64,000 nucleotides of DNA from Bipolaris cookei. Its lineage: Eukaryota; Ascomycota; Dothideomycetes; Pleosporales; Pleosporaceae. Both the position numbers and the translations under genes were made by a program. A model generated the notes under the pieces. It was not told the DNA's origin. It did no database searches and worked only from the letters and a program-made list of their open reading frames with translations. Location: assembly GCA_002286855.1 (NCBI GenBank), contig NRSV01000009.1:126984-190983 (forward strand), read 5' to 3'. Every line of letters begins with the position of its first letter. The stretch's first letter is position 1. Positions 33,043 through 46,482 of this stretch are shown one piece after another.

Positions 33043-34446
33043 TTACAAGGCCCATCCGGCCTTCTTCTTGGCGGCCTTTGTTGTTATTGTAGGGCCGGAT
33101 TGTGGAGGTGGTTTAATGTCGTTGAGATCTGGTAAGGGGTCGTTGTCTCTGATCTCGAGGATCGTCATTTGAGAAGCGATTGTTGTGGATGCATGCTGCT
33201 CGCCGTCATCTTTTGATTCGGCTTCAGCAGGAATATCGTCACCAACTGATCCACCTTCATTGCCATTGTAGTCTTCAGCCTCTCCGTAGTCATCCTCAAG
33301 GCCAGTTCCATCCTTATCTTCGTCACCAGGCTCGTTACCATCAGCACCTGACTCAGCGTTTGCAGCGTCGCCGTCAATACCATGCTCCTTCATGTAAACC
33401 TCTAATTCCTTTGCCATCTTCTTGCTGAAACCAGAAGCCTGCACTTCGACATCCAGCCTCTTGACCAGCTTCTTTATCGCATCCTTGAAGAACGGGCCGG
33501 GCTCGTCACTTGTGAAGCCAAAACGACGATCGAAGAAGCGCTTTATGCAGGCAACGTCGCGGTCAAAGTAGTATTCAGCATTGGCGTGATCGATGGAAAC
33601 CATTTGCGGGAAATCGATAAGCGTAGGTACTAGGGTCACGTTGCCGTCCTTTTCTGTGCGTTCTTCGATAAGGATGTTGAATTCGTTGAAGTCTCCGTGG
33701 ATCAGACCATATTGTGCAAGACGGATAATGAGGGCGAGAAGTTCAGCGTATAGAGGTGCAGGGTTGCCGACCTTGGAGATCTGGCGCATGGGAAAGGCAT
33801 CAATGAGGCTCATGACGACGGTGTGCCTGTTCTGGCCGACGGGCTCAGGAACTGGAAAGCCCTCGGCTCGCAACGCCTTCATGAACTCAAATTCTTTCAG
33901 GGCGGCGAGACGCGACATGTACATCCATGAGCCACCTTGCCGATTCCGCAGATAGTCACGGTTCGCTTTGACTGTGCGGAAGGATATGCGGCCTAGACGA
34001 TGGATCTTAAGAACCAGCTGCTTGCCCGTCTCGGAGGCGCACACAATAATATCCGACTCCTTGCCTATGCCAATCTGGTTGCCAACCGAGTAGACGGTAA
34101 CGGCCTTCTGGTGGGTGTGTAGGGCGAGGTAGTCGAGGCCGCCGTACGTCAGGCGGTAGCCGTCGTATTTGGCATTGCGGACTTTTGCGATGAGGCCGAT
34201 TTTAGCCAAGTTGGAGATGCAGCGATGAACGCCGGTGCCTGAGCGGAGGGCTGCGATCTGGGAAATCAAAGGCGTGGGCACAATCTCATGGTTTCGACTG
34301 CCCATTTCTGTCTGTCATGGTCTTGATCAGCGTTAGTCCCCCCACCATAGACACAGACGAAGACACGGGCTGCGGGCGCATACCGCAGTCAGGACGCGCC
34401 AGTCATCGGCGGTCAGGTAGCGAATGTTCTTGACATTGAGCTTCAT
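33043..34446 (-). CDS. RIO2: RIO2 atypical protein kinase, 40S maturation
   Basis: Two exons on the minus strand: 34446-34384 (21 codons, MKLNVKNIRYLTADDWRVLT) and 34311-33043, separated by a 72-base intron; total about 443 aa. The short first exon completes the winged-helix N-terminus (TEMGSRNHEIVPTPLISQIA follows the splice). The RIO kinase core has the P-loop-like GIGKESDI (about 101-108), Lys in LVLKIHRLGRISFR, the catalytic loop HGDFNEFN (Asp228) and IDFPQM (Asp254). The C-terminal tail is acidic (D/E/G-rich) and ends KKKAGWAL. RIO2 acts in cytoplasmic pre-40S maturation. It is divergent from RPN1: the two starts lie 395 bases apart and probably share a promoter region. Confidence 0.96.
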
Positions 34447-34840
34447 GGCAGGCGTATTCCGACGGCGGTCCGGGTGAGGGTGAAGGAGATTGCTGGGGTT
34501 AAGGTGAGTGGAAGAATATAATTTTTGGATGGTTCCAAGGCGAGAGAGGGTCTGAGCGCCCGCTGCCGCCGCCGCCGTCGCCGCAGCTCATCATCGGCGG
34601 ACGGTGCTTGGCCCTAGCGCGGCGGAAGTGGTACGCGAACGCAAGAGCTGCCTCGTTGACATCAATCCGCCCATTATCACTCCCCTCACCAGCCTTAAAG
34701 CTGCTCCTGTTTCATTCGAGTGGCGCATATAAATTTCCCATAACCAAACGCAGCCCCCTCATTACCGGCCGTCGACGCCGCTATCTCCCCGCACAATAGA
34801 CATAGTTCGCCGCCGGTGGTAGCGACATATCGTAATCAAC
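34447..34840. promoter_or_regulatory. Bidirectional promoter between RIO2 and RPN1
   Basis: The region of 394 bases separates divergent ATGs. It holds a GC-rich stretch of CCGCCGCCGCCG type (34560-34585) and ATATAAATTT (34727-34736) about 105 bases before the RPN1 start. No reading frame of interest. Shared control is inferred. Confidence 0.5.
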
Positions 34841-37833
34841 ATGGCCAAGGACGACGACAAGAAGCCCACGGCTGCCGACAAGGGCAAGGGCAAGGCGCCG
34901 GCTGCAAACGATGCAGACAAGAGCAAGGACGCAAAGCCCGATGCAGAGGACAAGAAAGGCGGCGTGGCGACGACTGGCGGTATGTTTGGCCTGCAATCAA
35001 GCTGAGATGGTAGCTATCTCGGTGATTATATACTGACAGTCAACGGCAGAGGAGCTTAGCGAGGAAGACCAACAGCTCAAGAGCGACCTGGACATGCTTG
35101 CAGACCGGATACTGGTATGTGATGCTATCTCTCCCATGCTCCCCGCAGCATGCGCTGACCTTGTGCCTCTCCCAGGGATCCGACACCAGCCTGTATAAGC
35201 CTGCACTCGACCAAATCAAGGAATTCATCAAGACATCGACGAGCTCCATGACGGCCGTACCCAAGCCGCTCAAGTTCCTCCGACCACACTACGAGAGCCT
35301 AGAGAAGGCCTACGCATCATGGCCAGCCGGCGAGAACAAGGTATGTTGATGTGGCTGTTCAAGAGCACGAGACAGGGCTAATTGGAGAAAAAGCAATCGT
35401 TTGCCGACATGATGTCCGTTCTGGGAATGACATACTCCGACGAGGAGCGCCTGGACTGCCTCAAGTACCGCCTCGAAGCCCCCTCCACAGATCTCGGCTC
35501 ATGGGGCCACGAGTACATGCGCCACCTTGCGCTTGAAATTGGCTCCGAATACCAGAACCGCCTCAATGACGACAAATCCACCGATGATGTGACCGACCTC
35601 GCCTCGACCCTCGTCCCCTTCTTCCTTAAGCACAACGCCGAGGCCGATGCTGTCGATATCCTGTCTGAGCTCGAGATGATTGACCAAATTGAGCAATATG
35701 TTGACGAAAACACATACTCGAGGGTAGCGCTCTACATGGTCAGGTATGAACTTTTCAAGGTGTAACGTTGCGAACTTTACTAACCGTGGTAGCAACGTAC
35801 CCCTGCTCACATACCCGGACAATGACAAGTTCCTTCGCACGACCTACCGCATCTATGCTAAATACAAGCAGTATACACAGGCCATGGCGATAGCCATACG
35901 GTTACACGAGAAGGAACTGATCCAAGAAGCTTTTGATGCCACAAAGGACAAGTCCATTCGCAGGCAAATGGCCTTCCTTTGCGGGCGACAGCGGATATGG
36001 TTCGACGTATCCGAGGACGAAGACCCTGAACTGCAGGAGTGTCTTAACAACACACGCTTGCCTGATCACTTCCGCGCGCTTGGCAAAGAGCTAAACATCC
36101 TGGACCCCAAGTCTCCCGACGACATTTACAAGACGCATCTCGAGAGCAGCAGGACCGCCGGCCTCACCAACACCGACTCCGCCAGACACAACCTCGCTTC
36201 CGCATTTGTCAATGCCTTTGTCAATGCGGGTTATGCTGACGACAAGCTCATGCTGGGTGAGGCTACTAAGACCAGCTGGGTATGGAAGACCAAAGACGAG
36301 GGTATGCTCTCTACAACCGCGTCCATGGGTATGCTTATGCTCTGGGATGTGGAAGAGGGTCTTGACAGAATTGACCCCTACACCCAGGTCGAAGAGGACA
36401 TGGTCAAGGCTGGTGCCATGCTCGCTACTGGTATCTTCAACTCTGGAGTACGAATGGACTCTGATCCCGCCATGGCTCTCCTGGGGGACGAGGACAACAT
36501 AAATTCCAAGAACAAGAACATTCGTTTGGCTGCCATCATGGGTCTTGGTCTTGCATACGCGGGGTCGAATAAGGAAGACCTCCTCGATGTCCTCTTGCCA
36601 GTAGTCAGTGACACCACACTAGACATGCAGCTCTCCGCTATGGCAGCATTGTCTCTTGGAATGATTTTTGTCGGCTCCGCCAATGGAGACGTCACAGACG
36701 CCCTGATGAACACTCTTCTGGACGAGGACCGAACCAAGCAACTCAAGGACAAATGGACTCGTTTCATGGCCCTTGGTCTTGCTCTACTCTTCTTTGGCCA
36801 ACAGGAAGAGGTCGACGTCATTCTGGAAACATTGAAGGCGCTCGACCACCCCATGGCCAAGTCTGCCTCTGTGCTCACTGAGGTGTGTGCGTGGGCAGGT
36901 ACTGGTGCTGTGCTGAAGATCCAGCAACTGCTACATATCTGCAATGAGCACATTGAGGACGAGAGCGAGGAGAAGAAGGGTGACGAGCTCCTTCAGTCAT
37001 ACGCGGTTATTGGTCTTTCACTAGTCGCCATGGGCGAGGATGTCGGCCAAGAGATGATTCTGCGCACCCTAGGTCACCTGATGCATTACGGCGAGGCTAA
37101 CATCCGCAAGGCTGTGCCTCTTGCTCTGGGTCTCATCAGCCCTAGCAACCCACAGATGAAGGTCTACGACACCCTTTCGAGATATTCTCACGATAACGAC
37201 AACGATGTCGCCATCAACGCCATATTTGCCATGGGTCTCTGCGGTGCCGGTACCAACAACGCTCGTCTAGCACAACTTCTACGACAATTAGCCAGTTACT
37301 ATCACCGCGACCCCAACGCGTTGTTCATGGTTCGCATAGCGCAAGGTCTCTTGCACGCTGGCAAGGGTACACTATCACTCAACCCATTCCACACTGACCG
37401 CCAGGTCCTGTCTCGCGTCGCAGCTTCAGGTCTCCTTACCGTCCTTGTGTCTCTCATTGATGCCAAGTCCTTCGTTGCCGGCGACTCACACTACCTTCTC
37501 TACTACTTGGCTACCGCGATGTCACCGCGCTTCCTCATTACTCTCGATGAGGAACTCAAGCCACTCATAGTCAACGTGCGCGTTGGTCAAGCAGTAGACA
37601 TTGTGGGTCAGGCTGGCCGCCCAAAGACCATCACTGGATGGCAAACACAGAGCACACCGGTGCTGCTGGCACACGGCGAGAGAGCGGAACTGGAAGATGA
37701 GAAGTACATCAGTCTAACAAATGTACTGGAAGGTGTGGTTATCCTGCGCAAGGTAAGCCAACTCCTTTCAAATCTCTAAATGATGCAAAAATGCTAACGT
37801 AAATAATTATAGAACCCAGAGTGGGAAGACTGA
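34841..37833 (+). CDS. RPN1: 26S proteasome regulatory subunit Rpn1
   Basis: Six exons: 34841-34979, 35050-35114, 35176-35340, about 35394-35743, 35793-37752 and 37813-37833, encoding about 899 aa. The start of exon 4 may instead be 35388 (two more Lys-Lys codons, in frame); 35394 fits homolog spacing (NK-QSFADMMSVLGM). The N-terminus is K/D/A-rich and disordered. The central part shows the PC-repeat toroid with strings such as IRLAAIMGLGLAYAG, LSAMAALSLGMIFVGS and VPLALGLISPSNP. The tiny last exon encodes NPEWED, the typical Rpn1 C-terminus. Rpn1 is the base scaffold that docks ubiquitin receptors and shuttle factors in nucleus and cytosol. Confidence 0.95.
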
Positions 37834-38935
37834 GCGACACGATCAAAGCCAAAAAGGAAAAGATCAAAGGAAAGAAACGAAAAAGAAACGCGACATGGTT
37901 ATTGGCCTGCTTCTGCGTTTTCCTTTTTATCGTTTGTAGAACGTAGGCAGCATTTGTGCACAATCGGCACTTTTGTACATCCTAATAGATTTACGCAGGG
38001 GTTTATTGCCCTTCTGCCTTGCATTACATCCTTTTGCATTGTGTATACGTCGTCTTCTTTTTGGAAACTACGGTGATTGAAGGAATTGCACAATAGGAAC
38101 CAGGTCAGCTGTTGGATATGCATACTAAAGTAGCAAGCACAGATTACTATCTTGCCAAGGCGTATATGTATGTTGCAGCCTGTATAACGTATTCAATATC
38201 ATCAGCAATCCATCTGACAAACAGTCAAGACTATCATTGACAGCCCCTCAAACAATCAATCTTTGCCCAAGTAATGACAGCAGGGTACGGCCTGACCGTG
38301 AAGGCTCATATTCCCACAACTGCAACGAGAGCTGGGTTATGCGCAGTCAAAGAGCACCAAAGTCAGACATGCACCTTCAACAGAAGCCATGGTCAAATCA
38401 CATAGCGCCAAGAAGATTTATCATACGAAGAACTATCGAAGCTACGACAAATACGATCATAGGAGCCACCCTTATGAATCCTGCCCTCGGCATCGACAAA
38501 AACAAAGAGATACTCCGACTAACATCCTAACATCCTTTTGGTTCACTGGCTTGCCCAGATACTAACAAATACTTCTAAAATGTGAAAGAAGAAGCCGCCC
38601 AAGCATAGTTATTAGAGAGGAACGCGAGCCTGATTTCGACGAGAAGGATATGTTCCAGGTGCCGAGGTCAAGAACAAAAGTATTAAAAGCCCCACTATGT
38701 GAAGATAGAGACCGGAATGGGATTCAGAAATGAATGGCGAAAGCCCAAGCTTTGGACACGGTGCTGCGACGTGACGCGTTGAGATAACGGGTTACAGGCA
38801 GCTTGTGCTCATAGTATGTGATCATTGCCAAAGAAGTCTCCAAGAGGATACCACAGTTTGATGCTGATACAGCGGTTGTGAATAATAGTGAGTACGTGAA
38901 AGGCGTGTCAACAGCCGACTTGGAAAGATGTACGT
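37834..38935. other. Intergenic between RPN1 and RNA-binding gene
   Basis: The 3' ends of two convergent genes. An A-rich AAGGAAA-type stretch follows the RPN1 stop. No gene is supportable; short frames lack motifs. Confidence 0.5.
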
Positions 38936-40849
38936 TCAATCGTTGCGGCCGGAAAACCGGCTTGGTGAAGCCAACTTGTCATCAGCCTTGACTGGAGTCG
39001 CGGGGTTTGTCTTGACTTCACCGTTCTCTGAAGTACCATCGTCGCTCTTGATGGGTCCACCCTGGGGCATGTAGTATACGGAAGACCTGGCAGGGCCTAG
39101 TGTAGATGGTACTGGGGGCGACCATGGCTGTCGCTGGCCGCGCATGAACATCTCGAATTCGTTGGCGTGGCCTGGCGAAATCGGGGATGCAGAAAGATAA
39201 CGGTCAGGCGTTCCCAGCGCCCTGGCCTGAGCAACGCCGACCTCGTACTCTGCAGCGCGGAATACACGGCCTGCAGCAGTTTGTTGCTTCAGCATCTTCT
39301 GCTCATGTGTATCTGAGAAGCGGATCTGAATGAGATGCTCCTCGCCACCAGACTTAGACACAGGAGTGTTATTGAACTCCTTGATGACCTGGTCGCAGAT
39401 GTCGCGAGATTCAAAACTAGCGATGGTCAGTGACGCCCAAGTGTTGACAGAAAGTCTTATGCCTTACCGAGCAAAGCCGACGCCACGGCCAGTGCCGGAG
39501 GAGTCACGGAGTATCCTGCTCAAACACACTTTGTGAGGCGCGAATATGGAGGCGAGTTCCTCGTCTCTGTTAGAGATGGAAAAAGAAGAGTGCTGCGGTC
39601 ACTTACATGCTCATTCATGTTCTTGGGGATGTTGGACACGTAAAGATTGGTATTGCTCTCGTCGGCGAACTTCTTGAGCTTGGAGTAGAAGGATTCCTAC
39701 AAGAGGTTAGCAAGTTAGGATATGTGCTTGGGCAACCGGAACTTACGCGAGCGAAGCTGACTTCGTATCCAAGATAGTGAAAGCCGCGAATGCAGTCCTC
39801 AGCATCCTCGAAGTTATGATATTTAATAAAGCCGAATCTGTATCAACAAGTCAGTAAGTGCAGCGGTATAACGAGCAATAAGTCACTTGCCCTTTGCAAA
39901 GATTGGTCTTGAGGTCAATAATGGACTTGGAGCTCTGAATGTCACCAAAGCGCTTGCCCCACATATGAAGCATCTCATCCGTAGTCTCAGGAAGCAGCCC
40001 ACGGATGTAGACGTTGGTCTCACCAGTCTTGTTCTCTAGGCTACGGTCGAGTGGCTTGTGTGGGGAGCTAGGAGCGGGAATAGCCCGAGGAATAGGTGGA
40101 TCTTGGTGCACCAGCGCCAACAGATGCGGAGGCAATGTAGGTATGGTTTGCTGCTTCTGTATCGGGGCCATAACCTGGTAGGGATGGGCCAACTGTGATG
40201 GGGAAGGGGTAGCACTGCTCAAGTAAAGTGCATTGGGGGAACGGTCCATGATAGCAGTGTTGTTTCCATAACGGTACAGGCCACTGTTACCGTGAGGCGT
40301 GCCAGGGTTGTCATTCTCATTGGAAGAGATGGAGTCACGGCGGTGAGTCATGAGCGACGGTATCTCGGCTGATGACATACGAGTCGCCCAAGCAGGTGGG
40401 ACAGGGCTGTTGTCGATGACGCCTTGGCCATACTGATATGCTGCCTGCTGAACGTACGTGCCAGCATGGCTATACATGCCAGGAGAAGGCGTCATACCGG
40501 CCTGATGCTGAGTGCTAGGTATCATCGGATACATGGATCCAATGACATGCTGGTTTGGGACCCAGAGTCCCTGCCCGTTCGAGATTGTGATATCGCCGTA
40601 GTCGGAAGAACCGCCTGATAGTGCAGAATTGGCGGACTTGGAGGTACCGGACGATCCATACGAGGCGTGCATACCGAGGGCTGCCATGTTGTTCGTCAGA
40701 CCTTGCATTCCATTATCACCATGGGGGGACATAGGCAGACCTCGGGGGAGGTATTGGGCAGACCCATGACCTTGATTGCTGAGCATATGCTGACCCTTAT
40801 ATCCGGCAGTAGGAGCCAAGTAGCTCTGCTGACGACCGTTGGCAGCCAT
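38936..40849 (-). CDS. Two-RRM RNA-binding protein (MSSP/Scw1-like)
   Basis: Five exons on the minus strand: 40849-39891, 39837-39747, 39696-39607, 39559-39468 and 39416-38936, encoding about 570 aa. Residues 1-275 are Q/S/P/G-rich and disordered. RRM1 (about 277-350) opens ETNVYIRGLLPETTDEMLHM and has RNP1 as GFGFIKYHNFEDAE; RRM2 (about 365-445) opens NTNLYVSNIPKNMNEHELAS with RNP1 GRGVGFARFESRD. The following IRFSDTHEQKMLKQQTAAGR-type linker and a Pro-rich tail are typical of the ascomycete MSSP/RBMS group, which includes fission yeast scw1 tied to cell-wall integrity. Every splice rejoins conserved text. The first intron starts with GC, not GT (see findings). Likely a cytoplasmic mRNA regulator. 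Confidence 0.9.
39838..39890 (-). other. GC-AG intron within RRM1
   Basis: The minus-strand intron begins GCAAGT and ends ACAG. It splits the first Gly codon of GFGFIKY (GG then A). Using the nearby GT (GTGACT, three bases on) would put the next exon out of frame, so the GC donor is needed. Confidence 0.8.
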
Positions 40850-43800
40850 TGCAGTGGCTTTGCAAGGGAAATAGATTGGAGACAAAAGAGACAGTTGGTG
40901 GAAAAAGTGTTGTTGCGTCCTTGAGCTGCGAGTAGTTCTGGGCAGACTGAGGATGCGGACCTCGGGGGAAGACGAGGTAGAGTCTCAACAACGGGTGCGA
41001 ACAGGAAGACTGAGATGTAGAGAAGAAGGTTGCTCTGAGTAGAAGGTAAGCATTTATCCCAGTAGAAAAGCTAGGGTGCGACGTAGCGGGACCATATGGT
41101 GATGAATGAAAATGAGAGTGGAGGACCTCGTCTAGTGACTCGAGAAGTGCAGGGGAGCTAGTGGACTCGGGACGGTGAAAGTGAAGAGCCACTTGGAATG
41201 GTGAAAGGAGCTTACCAGGTCGTAAATTTCAAGCTTTTGCAATGTGCACGGGACCGGTAGTGACTCCAAAGCTGTTGGAAAGTCAGCATCGGTATGATAG
41301 GTGATGGCGAGGCGTCAAGGTGTGTTGGGATGGACAGCTGACCGGCGAAAAGCTACAAAGAATGTGGCCACTGATGCGTACTGGTGAGAAAGAGACGAAG
41401 AAGAGTGGAGGAGGGAAGAAGAGAAATGGAAGGGCGAAGCCAGATGTGGTACAAGAGGGCGGCGCCCAGGCGTTGCAGAAAGGAAAGAGCCACAGCGGTG
41501 TTGTCTTAGTGAACATGGCGGTGCAGACGCAGGTGGAAGCTTCGCCCTTAACATGGAAGCTGCCCAGAAATATGGAGGTAGAGAGCAAGGGGGCTCACCT
41601 TCCCAGCAATGCAAATTCCGAAATCAATTGTAACAACAAGACATCCACGTACACAACAACGACGAGGGCACCTGTGTTTCAGCGGCGGCGGATTCCATTT
41701 AGATGTCGCACCGGCAAATACCTTAGGGAATACTGTTGAAATATCTATTGCAAATATTGATGTCAAAATCTGGCGGTCATGAAATGTGCGGTCTTCTGTT
41801 CCATCTTCTTCACTACGGCGGAATGTTGGTCGAGCTGATCACATGAGGGCGTTACGTCGTGGAGCTGTGCATGACGATGCATTTGGATTCGTGAGAGCAG
41901 CACGAAAGCCGTAAAAGTATGTGGTATCAGCCGTTGTGTCTTGCGTGCATCACCACGGACGCAGCCGTCGCCTCCCCGTGTGTAGCAGATAAACGACATG
42001 GCGTCTCCCCCCAGCAACAGCCAAGTTTCCCCTAGAAATAACGGCAAATGCAGCCACACCAGCCTTGCAGCAGGGCTGAGAAGTGCTGTGACAGAATCAC
42101 AACCTCAAGGCTTCATTGCTGACCACTGAATATCTGAACGTTACCAATATATCTCTTTGCTGTCACTCGAGATCCGTTGTACTTCCCTTCCTGGTGCGGA
42201 TTTGACCTGTCGTTTTGTGACTTGTACACTCCATCCAGCCTTCGGAACCGCACAAAGACCTTTTTCCTATGTTCCTAGACGTGTACGGTTCCTGTTTGCG
42301 GACTTATCAGCAAGCATCGTGTTGATTATGCTACACAAATAGGGCACTCCTCTTTTCATATCATGTTGCCAGCTTGTTTCCCACCTGTGACAGCATCCCA
42401 GCCGGTGCATATGCAGCACGCTTGTAACCCGCACGACGAGCTGGCGCGGTGCAGCCAGTGCCGTCTGTGAAGATGTGGATCAAGAGCTCAAAGCGGATGC
42501 GTGGAGACCCACACGATACCGTTGAGGAAGCGCCCTCGAGCGATGAGAGCCTATGGGACACCGGATTGAGAGTCACCAGCTCCCTTCCTTCAAATATATT
42601 CGGTACCCGATGGTTTTCTGCTATCGGCGACGGTAATGCAAATGTAAGAGCGGATCCACAGGCTTGGGCCTATCCAGCCCCTTTGAGCAGTGTGCCCAAC
42701 GTCATCATCTCGAGAGAAAAGATCATCAAGCCCACACTATGCGTGCAACGCGGGCCCCGGATTAGTGAAGAGAGAGGCTATCGAAGTTTGATCAGTACAT
42801 GAAAGACTCGAAGTGCAGACAGAGCAAGAAACCATACTGACTAGCGTTGTATACATGCCCCTCTCAAGTCCTCGGGAAGTGAATACCTGAAGCCATCTTT
42901 TCTACTCAAGTAATACGAGCTTGACAAACGGAGACTTTTCCGCTTCCTCGCGTGGTGCACGGGCGCTACCAAACTGATTACCGTGTCGCATAGGCTGATG
43001 CGCAACTATCCGAATGGTTGTCCGACTGTTAAAGCATCGATGCTCGCGTAGTGGCCACATGCCGATATCGCAGGGTAAGAGTCGACCGACTGTTGCCAGG
43101 TAATCAACAAAGGAATCAGGGAGTCCAAGAAACCCTGTAAGAGTGACGCTTCAAGGTACCGTCATTCGTCAGTTTTCCATGCCATGCCTGTCTGTAAGGA
43201 CTATTCAAGAGAATTTTACATGTCGTGCGGCCGCTGGATGTCGCATATTCATCACACACATGCGTCCATGTAATGGCTTGCACCATTTTGTAGAGAGCTG
43301 CTTCAGCCTTGGTCCGTCACGACTTCAACAATGTTACTCGGCCTAACCTCAGACCTGGATTCTGGATCTCCTCGCTACCGCAATTGTAGAAAACGACGAG
43401 ACTGACCAAGCTCTTCCCAGTCGCGTCTACGGCGCCGTACAACAAGCAGAGACGATCAAGCTCTGACGTGTAAAAGAGACTCCATGGAGCTTCGACTCAC
43501 TGCGTTCAGAATGATATTAAGTAGTTGCCCCGCAGATGCTCAGGCGGTGGCGGGGAGTGACTGGCTCACGCTGACCTACAGTCAAGGAGGTCACTGTGGA
43601 TGCAATGCGCGGTCAGGTAGATTCAGAAAGCGACACTTAACCGGGACTGTTGTGTAATTTCTTGTCGCAGACCTGAGAGTCATGGCCTATATAGCCATAT
43701 GTGCCTGCAACTTTGAGCAATTGGGGCCTGCCACGCGACAATCATGGCACGCAAAGTAAAATGTTGGGGGCCGCCTCTAGGCTTTGTGTCCAGAACGGTG

Positions 43801-44336
43801 CATAAATGATCATCGCGGCGCAGTCGTTGCTGAAAACCACGAGGGCCGGAGTGAACAGCTAGTCCTGGCTTGGCCTGTATGTATGCATAGCAATAGAAGT
43901 TGGTGGAAGAGATGAGGTAAAGGGGAAACAACCCCAACACAAGTCACTGCATGACCATGGCCAATCAGTACCAGCAGTCACGCCTAACGGAACTTGTCCA
44001 TTTCACAGCAGGACGCCACTGCATGAAACTGTGCAGAGCTCAGTATTCTTATTCTGATACAGCACCTACTTACATCAACCCTAGCCAGAGCGAGATAAGA
44101 TACAAAGTGCAGGTGTCGTTATCTATCAAACGACCTCTTCGCATTGCAGACCATGCCAAGGTACGCGTTCCAACAGCATTAAATGAACTTATTGCGTGAC
44201 AAATCCAGACCCAAAAGGGTCCAAGACAAAATGTTGTTGTTAGATCAAACACCGTCGTCCACTCCAGATCTAACCGTGAAAATGCATGTTCTAGAAGCAG
44301 TGTTCCCAGACTCCCTTTTATTTCCAGTCTCGCCTC
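40850..44336. other. Gene-free stretch, 3.5 kb
   Basis: The part next to 40850 is probably the promoter and a long leader of the RNA-binding gene. The rest, to the P450 reductase 3' end, has no convincing frame. The plus frame 42449-42802 (opening MQPVPSVKMWIKSSKRMRGD) is 117 codons but has no recognised domain and no supporting neighbours. No repeats of note. Confidence 0.45.
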
Positions 44337-46482
44337 TCATGACCAGACATCTTCTTGGTATTGATTCGATGCTCTCATGGCCTTTACAATCTCCTCACCC
44401 TTGGTCTCAGACACGTTTCGGTACTTGGAGATGATCTTGCCGAGTAAGGTGTTGACTTCACGGGCCATGTGTGCGGCATCACCACAGACGTAAAAGTAGG
44501 CCTTTTGCTCGAGCAGCTTGTTGATCGCTTCGCCATTCTCTTCAATCTTGTGCTGGACGTAGACCTTCTGGGGGCCATCTCGAGAGAAGGCTGTGTGCAT
44601 TTCGAATTTGTCGCCGAGGTCTTGTTGGTATTGCTGCACGCCATGTTAGCAACAGCAAAATAGTCAAGAAAGAGTAACGTGAACTTACCTTCCACTCATC
44701 AGCATACATGAAGTCTTCTGCTTGTTTCCTGCATCCGAAGAACAAAACAGTCTTGCCAACGTTCTGACCAGCCTTGGCTTGCTCAGCTCGCTCTTGGACA
44801 AAGCCACGGAAAGGCGCAACACCGGTACCAGGGCCTACCATGATGATGGGCTTTGAGGGATCCGAGGGAAGCTTGAAGTTGGAGTGGCGGACATGCACGG
44901 GGACGTGAATGCCATCGTACTTGTTGCGGGGACCGGTAATAGCGTAGTTGAGGCCATGGGGATCTGGGTTGGGGTCTCCGTGCTGCTTCTGTTTAAGGGC
45001 TAGCAGGTAGTTGGTAGTGACACCCTTGAGAGCGTATGGCGCGCCTGGCTTCTCGATGGACTCGACGACGGCAGTGATGGAAATCTTGTCTTTCTGTACC
45101 AACGATGATGAGGAGATGGAGTAGTAGCGGGGCTGGATCTTGACCATGGTCTCGAAGAGGAAGGAAAAGGGGATCTTGTCCCAAGTGGCGCCCTTTCCGG
45201 TAATCTCGAGGAGCTGTCCTAGGTTGAGGTTGCGATCGGTGACTTGTTCTCTAAAGTAATCCTTGTCGCTACCAAGCTTTGTAATTTCAGCCTTGATGTC
45301 GTCGTTAGGAGCAAACTGAGCGATGACCGAGACGAGTTGACGAGACACAGCAGCGTTGATTTCAATGTGGTAGCGGATGGCGGCATCGTAGGTGGTCGGC
45401 GAAGGGAACGGAACCTTTGCAGTGGGGTCGAGACCTTTGACAGCAATGACGGTATGACGCTTATCCTCCTTGCCGAGAACCTTGAATAACCGATCGACTT
45501 CTTTGCCAGCGTTGGTAGGCCAGATGGCGATGTGATCACCAGTGGTGTATGACAGGTTGGAGCCAGCGATACTGATTTCCATGTGCAGACAGTTTCGGTT
45601 AGGGTCGGTGAAGAGCTCGTGGGATTCGACAATAGGGGCAATGTAGGGGTTGTTGGCGTTGAAGGGGCCCTTTTGGTTTCCCTCGAGGTGGTTCTTGTTG
45701 GGCTCGCCGAGGAAGACGGTGTCGTCTTCGGGGGAGAGATCTGGCTTCTCGGTAACCTCGAAGACGGGCTCGTATAAGGCTTCACGCTCTTCCAAGCCCA
45801 GCTTTTCGGCAACGGCAGTCCACATGGGCTCCTTCCATGCGAGGAAATCCTCTTCCATTGTACCAGCACCGTCGTCACCCTCGCCAGCCGGGCCCAGCCG
45901 GGTAGCACCAAGCTTTGTCAAAAACTCGTCGACTCTGCGGACCATGACATTGTAGTGTTCGTATGTGTTGTTGCCGAGACCGAATGCGACGTACTTGAGT
46001 TTGCTGAGAGGCTTGTCGTCGATGCCGCCGCCCTCGGAGAAAGTGATGTCTTGGGAACTGATAAACTCATAAAACTCGACGGCGTTATCTGTGGGCTCGC
46101 CCTCGCCGTAGGTGGCCAGGATGAAGACGGCAAGCTTGTCTTCGGGAAAGGTATCGAGATTCTCATAGTCGTATTCCTCGAGATCGGCAACCATGGTCTT
46201 GAGACCGAATCGTGAATGGCCCTCTTTGGCGATACGCGAGGCGTAGTCCTCGGCGGTGCCCGTTTGGCTGCCGTAGAAGACGATGCAATTCTTGTCCGTC
46301 TCGTCCATCTTCTCAATGAAATTGCGGGACTTGCCCGCTTTGGCAGCGCCATTGGCCGTGGCCAGGGAGCTGCCGTATGGGTTGGTGGAGACGGCCCAGT
46401 AGGTGCCCTTTGTGAAATAGGCTACGGTGCCGACCAGCAGGACGGCCAGCACAGCAATGTCGAGGGTATCGAGTTGGGCCAT
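44337..46482 (-). CDS. CPR1: NADPH-cytochrome P450 reductase
   Basis: Two exons on the minus strand (46482-44689 and 44633-44337) encode 696 aa. An N-terminal anchor (about residues 8-25, IAVLAVLLVGTVAYF) holds it in the ER. The FMN domain shows VFYGSQTGTAEDYA, ILATYGEGEPTDNAVEFY and FGLGNNTYEHYN. The FAD domain has PRYYSISSSS. The NADPH part has MVGPGTGVAPFRGF, LFFGCRK, FYVCGDAAHMAREV and the C-terminal VWS. The intron is near the 3' end, between DEWK and QYQQDLG. It supplies electrons to microsomal P450s, including CYP51 and CYP61 of ergosterol synthesis, and to squalene epoxidase. The ATG at 46482 is preferred because upstream codons are not conserved. Firm. Confidence 0.97.

Noticed and set aside
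42449..42802. 117-codon plus frame in the 40.8-44.3 kb gap
   Set aside because: Somewhat protein-like but isolated, without recognisable domain or promoter; not enough to call.
45219..45911. Minus-strand frame of 230 codons within the P450 reductase region
   Set aside because: It is a +1 shadow of the reductase exon; S/P/T-rich nonsense text.
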